From positions 3,330,460 to 3,394,459 of the forward strand of contig JAUPFP010000012.1 of assembly GCA_036925085.1 (NCBI GenBank): a stretch of DNA of 64,000 bases, read 5' to 3'. Each line of letters opens with the position of its first letter. Positions within the stretch are counted from its first letter, which is position 1. A model generated the notes under the pieces. It was given only the letters and a program-made list of their open reading frames with translations. It made no database searches and had not been told where the DNA came from. This stretch comes from Brachycybe producta (Eukaryota; Arthropoda; Diplopoda; Playtdesmida; Andrognathidae). Shown here one piece after another: positions 36,701 through 45,700 of the stretch. A program made the position numbers and the translations under genes.

Positions 36701-39700
36701 TGATTGAAGAAGATCGAGCATAAAGAGATGAACAAAAACGAGTGCTTCTTTGAAGAGAGCAAATCGAGTGGTAATTGACCAAGTTTGGTCACTTTTCTTT
36801 TTTAATTTTAAAAGTTAGAAGGGCCGGCCCCTTTTAGAATAAGACACCTTACTCTAATTGGTTTCTTCACGACTTTATTTATTGGGGGTGGGGGTTGTCC
36901 CACCGACATTAGATGTGAGAGGTGTTGATCTAATTCTTATCAGAGTCGGTCCTGTTTATTATTTTTAGATAAACAAAAGGACTAAGGAATCTCGAGGGGG
37001 AAGGGCCGTTATTTTATTTCACACCGAGGTGTGAAGTTGCCCATTAACTTTCTCCCCTTCTTTTCCTTAATGCCTTTTTTTGGAAAGAATAGGTCAGCAA
37101 GGTTACTAATGTACCTTGATGTTTGTTATTATTTTTAGGGGGGAGTGGGGCAGGAGTTGGTGTCCCACAATTCGATCTTAATTGAGAGGGTGACAGGTTC
37201 TTCAATTTTATTTTTTTAATTGAAGGTGTCTGCTCTCACAAAATCCTCAAAACTGATTTTCTTCCTTTTTTTATTTGTTTATGGCCAGCAGTTTTTTGTT
37301 GTTTGTTTTTTTTTTTCTTTGAAGTCCCAGTGCATTGTTCTGGCCCCCAGAGCAATTGTCTCTTTGAAGTTTCTATCCTTCTACTGTCAACAGCATGGTC
37401 AATGACGTCCGTCCATAATAAAGGGGAGCACGGTGTTTTTCTTTTGCTGACCCTTTTATGGCTCTTGATTTTTCTTCTGAACGTCCTTGACTAGCCTTCG
37501 GCGTTTTTCCCAGGTGTACCACGTGGTTGACAGTTGTGTGTGAAGGCCACGTGGTTCCGGTGTAGTTTATTGCATGTTTGAAATGGTTGCCAATATGTAA
37601 ATATTGGCGGCCATTTTGAAAAGTTTAGAAGTGTTTCAAAAATTAAAGTTGTATGAATTTTGTAGAGTTTTGGGAGTTATTTGAGAGTGTTTAGAGGGGT
37701 TGTTGATGCTGTGGGGTTGTTTATTCGTTGGGGGGTTCCTTTTATCCCCTCCCCCACCTCTTGACAACTGTCCTCAGTTGTTTCTTAACACAACAATTCT
37801 CAAATTCCTCCCGCTCTTCTATTGTTGATATTTGATGGTTGCTGTTGTTTATTTCCATAGTCATGAAATAAACACTGGTGAATTATTGTTTTATTTTCGT
37901 CGCGTTTGGTTTCTTGACAGCGTGGGTGGCCGTTGCTTTCGTCGTCACTTACGGGGTGGAGTTTCGAGGTTTTCCTTAGAGGTGCTGGCAGATTTGCCAG
38001 GGGCCTCTACGGAAGTTTCTCCCAGAGCCCATCCGATGTGTGCTTCGATGCATTTTTGTCGGAGTGTGGATTCGAAGAGATCGTCCTCCACGTATACTTT
38101 GTTTGTTGTCATGGACACAGCTAAGTGCAGAGCCCGGCCTAGATCTCGGCCTAAGATGGCTTCGTGCCGGCCGGTAATCACTAGTAAGTGCCCTCGCACA
38201 GCGTGGGGGCCTAGCTGGACCGTCGCGGCGAGTCGCCCCACCACGGTGATCCTTTGGCCTCCCACACCCTGAATGTTGGGTGGGATTAACACAGGCTCGA
38301 TTTCGAACTTGTGTTCCTGCGCGAGTTCAATGGTGATAACGCTGCCCGTAGCTCCGGTGTCCGCGAGCATCCGTATACTCTTTCCGTTGATCGTGACGGC
38401 GATGCGCGGGTTCTTGTCGCTGGCATCATAGTCTCCGACTTCTTGAGGTGAACAGCTGCTTACCAGCTGCTCATACACCGTTGTCATTAGTCTTCGGCAG
38501 CAGGAGTGGCCCTTCGTCGGCGATTGGGTTCCGGGAGCCATGATGGCTATTGTTTTATTTTCACGGCACCCAATCTCCTTGGTGGATTGTTTAAGGACGT
38601 CGAGCGTGTCCTGCCAAACGATTAGCTCGTCCGGGGTCCACTTATGTGCAGGAGCCCGGTCGAGCACCTTGACTGGTATGTCCTCAGAGTCGTCAGAGCT
38701 GTCGCTGTCGGGTTTATCAGGAGTAGGTGCTCCGGCGGCTGAGTCTGCTGCTGGAAGAGGAATCCGGCGGATTTGTCCCGCCACTCGTATCAGAGCAAAC
38801 TCAATGCCGTCTTCGGTGATGATATCCGTTTCAGGCACCTCTCCTTTGATGTCATAGTCGGTAACCGGCTCCCCAAACTGCTTGATTGCAACCTTCTTCT
38901 TCGGTTGCCGACACTCACGGACGAAATGCCCCAGTTTGCCACAATTATAACACGTCGACTTACTCTTGTCGAACGTGCGAGTGGTCTCTGGTTGGGGGTC
39001 CGCTGCAGAGTGTCGGTTTGAATTGGTGGCAGCAGTCTGACTAGGTTTTTTATCATGCCTAGACCGGTGTGGTTTGTCTTTAGGGCTGGCGGTTGCCGCC
39101 GGCTCCTGGTCGGTCTTCGATGCTCCTTTACCTGACTGTGAATCAGCTGCGGGTTTTGGTTCCGTCGGCCATTTATCCAAGGACAGCAAGACCACCTCCA
39201 TATTGAGGACGGCGTTTGCGAAGTCCTTGAACGACGTCGTAGATGCGTGGTGCGCGGCGTTCTGTATGGTGGGATGTAGAGCGCGGCGCAACTGGCTTAT
39301 ACGCAGCTGATCATCAAGTTGTGGGTAAACTCGGTCGCCGAGTATCATAAACTCCCAGATGAAAGCTTGTGTACTCTCACCTTCCTTCTGGAGCATCTCT
39401 GTATACTTTTTCTCCAAGATGGCCAGTTTGTTCGGCTTCCCGAACGTATCTACCATCTGTACTCTCAGTGCTGGCCAAGGAATGTCCTGAAGCTCATACC
39501 TCAGTTTACTCAGCCACGTACGGGCGGCCCCAGTGAAACACCCCGTGATGTATTCCTCCTTGTGGTGGTCTTTCCAACCGTACAGGTGTGCCACTTCCTC
39601 GAATTCTTCCAGGAAGGGACGGAAACCTGTCAATCCGTTGAATTTTTGGATCGAGTCGGCAGGGTGACGACCGCTGTATTTCTTATTGAACTCTTCCACG

Positions 39701-42700
39701 GAGGGTTCTCTGGGGGTTGGTCGATAGATGCCATCCTGGACGTTTGGCATTCCAGCCGGCATCAGACCTACCCCTTGCGGTGGAAAACGTGGCGCGTAAA
39801 CTGAAGTGCCTTGTGTCGCTCCTTGGCTAGGCTGTTGTTCCGGGGGTGTCGAGCGGCGACCGCTACGTGCAACCCGGACAAGCGAGTGAGGAGAATCAGC
39901 ACGTGTCGTAATCGGTATTTCCGCACGCTCATCTCTGTGACGCGGATCATCTGACTGCCCTTGTTGTTGCCAGTCAGGGTTACGCGGTAGACGACGTGTG
40001 TGCGGTGTGTAATGTCTTTCGTAACGATCGTGACGCTCTCTGTAGCCAACATAGGGGGCTGACGAGGCGTCCGAGTCATCGTCGCGAAGTCGGTGTGTGC
40101 GTGTTGTCCGCCGTGGTGTAGTCGGTCGATTCGGTGTGAATCGGTCGTCTATGAACTGGGACATACGAGTCGAGAGTGCAGCCACTTGTTGTGACAGGTG
40201 GTCAAACTCGGCCCCAGTCGGCCGCGGCGGTGGTGTCACATCAGTAGTCACGGGTACTTCTAACAGATCTTCGTGTGAACCCTGGTGATCAGACAGGGAC
40301 CCCGTATTGTCGTGTGAGGTGGCCATGATTAATGATGTGGCTTGTGTAATGCGAATGTGCGGTGATGAACGAGTCCGGCGAAGTCCAAGTCGTTGTGTGC
40401 AGCTCCGAGGGTTCTCGAGTACACTCTGAGCTATACTTTCGGGTTCCAGTATGATGGGACTCGTTCAGTTCGTGAAGTTGTAGGTCGGTGATGTCACTGT
40501 GCGTTGGTAATTTAGTGCTTGTCGGCAACCGACACTATCGTACTCTTATACACTGAGTAACGATAGATTACCTAAGCTTGTGACGTGTATAACGAAGTGG
40601 CCGTTCACTCCGTTAGTGTGGTGATGGTTGTATCGTGTTGATCGTGTTCTCAGTTGGGCGTGTGACGAGTTTTGGTTCCCAACTGGTGTAGCGTCGTGAG
40701 GTCTTTATTGAGCGTCAGATTTTGGAAGGATCTCTCTCGACACGTGGTATTTGGCGACCACGTGGAGGTTATGAGAATTCCAAAAACCTCAATAAAGAAA
40801 CAGCAGATGTACAATACAACCTCGAGCGTGGTACACCACCCAATCGAAATTGCACTGCGGAAAGTGAATTAGAAAAGAAGAGTGTGTGTGTAAAGAACAC
40901 ACAAAAATAAAAAGTTCAAGATGGCTGAACTTTTTAAATGCACAAACAAAGGAGAAGTTCAAGATGGCTGAACTCTCCTAAGAAGCAAGAAAAGAAAGCT
41001 GTTTTACTCAGAAAGTTTAAAACTTAGGTGCGGTGCCCGCACATCAAAAGTTTTAATTTAGTTTTATTAAAACAGTAAAACAGTGTAGAAATTGAAGTGT
41101 GTTCAACAAGCTAAATACTTGGTGAACCAGAAGAAATGTTCAGACTGAAGAAATTTTGAGTCCTCACTGCTGGATGGCTCTGGATGAAAAAGACAGAGTC
41201 AGTGCCCAGTGAGGGACTATGTTGAGTAGAATGAAGAAGTCCGTAGGTGGCGCTGTGGTGGCCACTTCCGGTCAGTTTATTGCAATGTCCAAAAATTGAT
41301 GATTGAAAAGTTCCTCCGGGGCACGTTTTTATGGTGGCCAGGAGAAAGACACAAAAAGAGAGAAAATTCAAAGAAAAAGAGAAGTTTTCTCTAACAAGAG
41401 GAACTCCGCCAGGGGGCGCGTGAGTGCAACCGTCTGGAAGAGAAGAGAAGAGAAGAGAACACAAAAAGATGAGAGAAGGTACAACAATGAGTCACATGGA
41501 GCGAAAAACCGCTCCGTTGGCGCTTTTTGAAGAGTGTCCGGTCGATCCAAGATGGCGGCCGGGCTTCAGTGCTGTCCAATGGAGAAAGTTCATGTGATGA
41601 TGCATTGAGGTGATGATGATGAAGAAACTGAAGAACATGACTTGGGACATAGAGGGTCCCAAGGGAAACACAAGTGTAAAAACAAAGAACAAAGAAAAGG
41701 GGGGACAAGAAAGTCCCACGTGGCTAGAAAAAGTGTGTTTTAAGCTTGTAAGCCCCCTAACAATGAAATAGAGTTAGGGAGAATCTTGCTTGAAAATTAA
41801 AGATGAAGAGTGAAGATAATAGGACATTTTAAAAGACACACACGTCCTTTAAAAGCCTATTAATAGATGAATAGATTAGTAGATGAGATTTGTTTGCTCA
41901 TCTCATAATGAGACTGCAAACTCCTCTCGGAGAGTAAGAAGAATTTGTTTAAAGTGTTGCCCACGTGGTGTGGGTTTCACTTTGAAAATTAAAGAAGAGT
42001 GAAGGTGACAGTGGGTGATTGTAATGGAAACATAAAATACAAAAACACGGACGGAAACACATGTGTCAAAGAACTACTACCAAGGTGTTGCCCACGTGCT
42101 TAATGGATGTCGATGCAGCAGTTCCTTTAACATGTGTCTCTAAGGACAGGACACAGAATCGCGCGGTCGACACGTGGTGTGTGTAGCCACAAGTCTTTTT
42201 CGCGATTCCACAAAAACGGTACCATGCGGTTGGCTTTGACGTGATCGAGGGCCTCCATACATGGTCCCAACATAAAAAGGCGCCACGCGGTTGGCTTTGA
42301 CGCTATCGAGGGCCTCCATACGTGGTTCCAACACAAAGGACGCCGCGCGGTTGGCTTTGACGTGATCGAGGGCCTCCATACGCGGTTTTACAAAGGCGCC
42401 ACGTGGTCGACTTTGACGCTATCGAGGGTCTCCACACGTGGTTCCAACACAAAGGACGCCGCGCGGTTGACTTTGACGTGATCGAGGGTCTCCATACGCG
42501 GTTTTACAGACAGGCGCCACGCGGTTGACTTTGACGCTATCGAGGGTCTCCATACGTGGCTCCAACATAGAAAGGACGGACGAAGCCTCGTGAGGCACAG
42601 TCACGAGACTTAGGACAAAGGACGGCTTCTGTTTACAGGTCGGAGAAGGCAGATGGAGCTATACCCCGCACCTCCACCAAATGTGAGCTTTTGACATCAA

Positions 42701-45700
42701 CCAATATTTTATTACCAACCTTTAGATGACATTTTCTACTTTTCGTTTCTTCTCTGAGCAGTATGACACCTGTACAGAGAAGATCCGAGCTGTAGAGAGA
42801 GCTGGATGGAGATAGATTGTAGTCACTCTTCTGCATGGGGGTGAAATCGATGCAGAAGAGTGGCGGCCATCTCTCTCTCTTCCGGTTGATGCTGATATAC
42901 ATCTTCTCCATCGGTATTCCGACTAGAGAAGATGTTGTAGCTGCTGAGAATCGTATAGCTCCTGCCCTATGAAACCTCCGGCCTCTGAAGAGAAGTTATT
43001 TACATAAACATAGAGACAACGCTACTTCTTGTTACAACACTTTTATTCATTCCTTGTAAGAAGTACAGATACAAGGGTGAATAGTCATATACTAACTGGA
43101 AATCCTCAGGCCCATTGATTTGGAATGTATCGCAAAAACAGGCAGAGGAAAGAACTGAGGAACAAAGAGGAACATGGTCCTTTTATACCTTGGACCTGTG
43201 TACACCTGCGAGGTGTAACCAGGTCCAAGTGACCATGGTCCTTTATGTATCAATCCGCCACTTGGGCATGAGTCAGAAAGGTGAGTCAGAGAGGAGGGAG
43301 GGACGGTTGAGAGTTGTTTACCACCCAGGCTATGGTTTTGGCGGGATCACGATTTACAGGGTGTTACATAAGAGTTAGAAATTCACGATTTTGAAACAGT
43401 TTTAAAAAACAGAACCGCACTTGCGAATGTTTTGTCATGGTATCACTCGATCAGCATATATTTAAGGTGCACATTACATTTTGAAAACTTAATATTGGAC
43501 AACTTTAAATTTGAAAAATAAACATATTGCTGCAACTGTTTTTTTTAAAAATTAACGTTTTCTTATTTAACATTGGGTCTATGGGTCAATAGAAAAACGA
43601 TGCTAGCGCTCTTTGCGGAGATTTTTCGAAGTAATTTTGCAATGTAGCCTCTTTAAGTTATTTATTAATACAAATAAAAAAGTGAAATTTTATCTTTTTA
43701 ATTTAGCTGTCATAAAAAGTTTACTTTAAAATATATTATTGTGAAATTTGTATTTCAACCTTTGTTTGCACTTTTAGGCCTTGTTTCCATTGGCGTAAAA
43801 ATTTTGAAACTTTTTGAAATTTTCAACTGGTGAAAAATAGAAAAAACGTGCCCCCCCCCCCCAACCTATTCACTAATATAGGCGGGGGCGAAGTTTGTTC
43901 AATTTTTCACCAGTTGAAATTTTCAAAAAGCTCATATTTTCATCCCCGTGTGTAAACAAGGCCTTAGTTTCAAAATAATATTGAAATTATGTCATAAACT
44001 AAATCAAATTGGACATCGAATCGTTTTGCTGCACTTTTAATAGCTTCATTATCCTCTTAAATAGAGAAGAGTGGCACGTTCATTTAGTTATAAGAAAAGA
44101 TGACGTCACGTGGAATGCCTTGACAAGCGAGGCTGACCTTCTCATTGTAACGTAATGTTTTCCTATTGACAGAAAAAAAGTGTCAATGGCAGAAATACTT
44201 TGACAATGATAGAAAAAAAGTGTCAGCTGTAATGAAAATTATTTTCATTGTATGGCCTTTACAAGGCTCCGGAGTCCGTAGGTTGGGGAAAAATCTGACA
44301 TCAAAATTCCATCTCAAGTAATGTTGACCACCTTCTACAGGTCCTCGTGATGTCACAATCTTCTCATTTTCAAAAACACCTGACTTTTTTCTTTGGGTAG
44401 CATTGCTTTAAGTGCTTAGCTACTCATTTACTCTTTAGTATCAGGGGATGCAAGGAACTTACCCGCATCGAAAATTCAAACGTCAAACTTAAAAGGACAT
44501 ATTTGCAGCGCAAATATTTTTACAAAAAAAACCCTGCAATTTGTTGTGCCCGTTCATGAAAGGATTTACAAAGTTTCTTCAAGTAAAGGCTTATAAAGCA
44601 GTCTGGAATGTAAATGTATTTTTTTTTAAATTTCATATTTGCATTTTTGTGGCTTTTGTTGTATATTGTAGCTCACTGCATAAAGCTGTGCATATTTTGA
44701 CATTTTCACTGAAAAAATAATCTTAAGAGGCTACATCACAAAATTCCGTAAAGAGCGCTAGCATCGTTTTTCTATTGAGCTCATAGACCGAAATGTTAAA
44801 GAAAAAATGTTAACTTTTAAAATACACAACAATGGCGGAGATATGTTTATTTTTCATATTTAAAGTTGTCCATTATTAAGTTTTCAAAGTCCAATGTGCA
44901 CCTTAAATATAGGCTGATCGAAGTGATAGAATGACAAAAAAATTGGTAAGTGCGGTTATATTTTTAAGAAATATTTCAAAATCTCGAATTTTTAACTCTT
45001 ATGTTAAACTCACTTGAGTATGTGCTCGTTAGCAAAAAACATCCATTAAAAGGCTCGTAAAAATACGTAAAAATAATTTTATAAAACCAGAAAAAAAACC
45101 AGCACGTGCGCCAATGTGTTGGCTTCACTGGTTTAATTGTGGGTTTTTAAAATTATTTTTAGGTATTTACCAACATTTTAATGGATGTTTTTTTGCTTTC
45201 GAGTATGTGCTCAATGGAATTTAATTATTATGATAGGTCTCTGTGTTAGTGGTTTGGAGCATAAAAATTTTGCTGTCGTTTTTTGGTATATTTTCTTAAT
45301 TTAATCATTCCATTCAAGTTTAATCTTAAGTGATTTAAATACAACTAAGTGTGCTGAACACATTGCAGCAATCAGTTTTGAAATTAGTCAAGTAGTTTTT
45401 AAGCTATAATGTTTTTACTAAAAACGCCATTTAGGCTTGAAAATTCTCTTTGTTTGCCGCCATCTTGGAAACCACGTTTTTAGTTTTCCCCCCCCCCCCC
45501 CCTTTGCTTTCGGTTTTTGGCCATTTAAACTAACTCACTTCTGACATCCAAGTTAAATCTTCACTGTTCATGATAGTATTTGGCCTGCTGAACATGTATC
45601 TGGAATCGGATTTCAATTTGGATAAGTAGTATTTATCATATAACCTTTTTAATTAGATTCTGTCTTTTTTTATTTTTTGTAAAAGGTGCCATTTTTCCCA

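Larger units (their letters stand above)
33220..43368 (-). mobile_element. Gypsy-like LTR retrotransposon, non-autonomous, 10.1 kb
   Basis: Two 687-bp direct repeats (33220-33906 and 42682-43368) of the form TG...CA differ at about three positions, so the insertion is young. The order on the minus strand is 5' LTR, 2.3-kb leader with tandem repeats, gag-protease ORF (40326-37945), 1.4-kb spacer, unknown ORF (36548-34308), short spacer, 3' LTR. No reverse transcriptase, RNase H or integrase motif is found in any frame between the LTRs, so it must use another element's enzymes. It lies inside a family A copy; ATAA occurs on both sides as the probable short target duplication, but the exact boundary is ambiguous by 1-2 bases. 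Confidence 0.88.

Noticed and set aside
42205..42565. CRISPR-like array
   Set aside because: Units are nearly identical along their whole length with no unique spacers, and the genome is eukaryotic.
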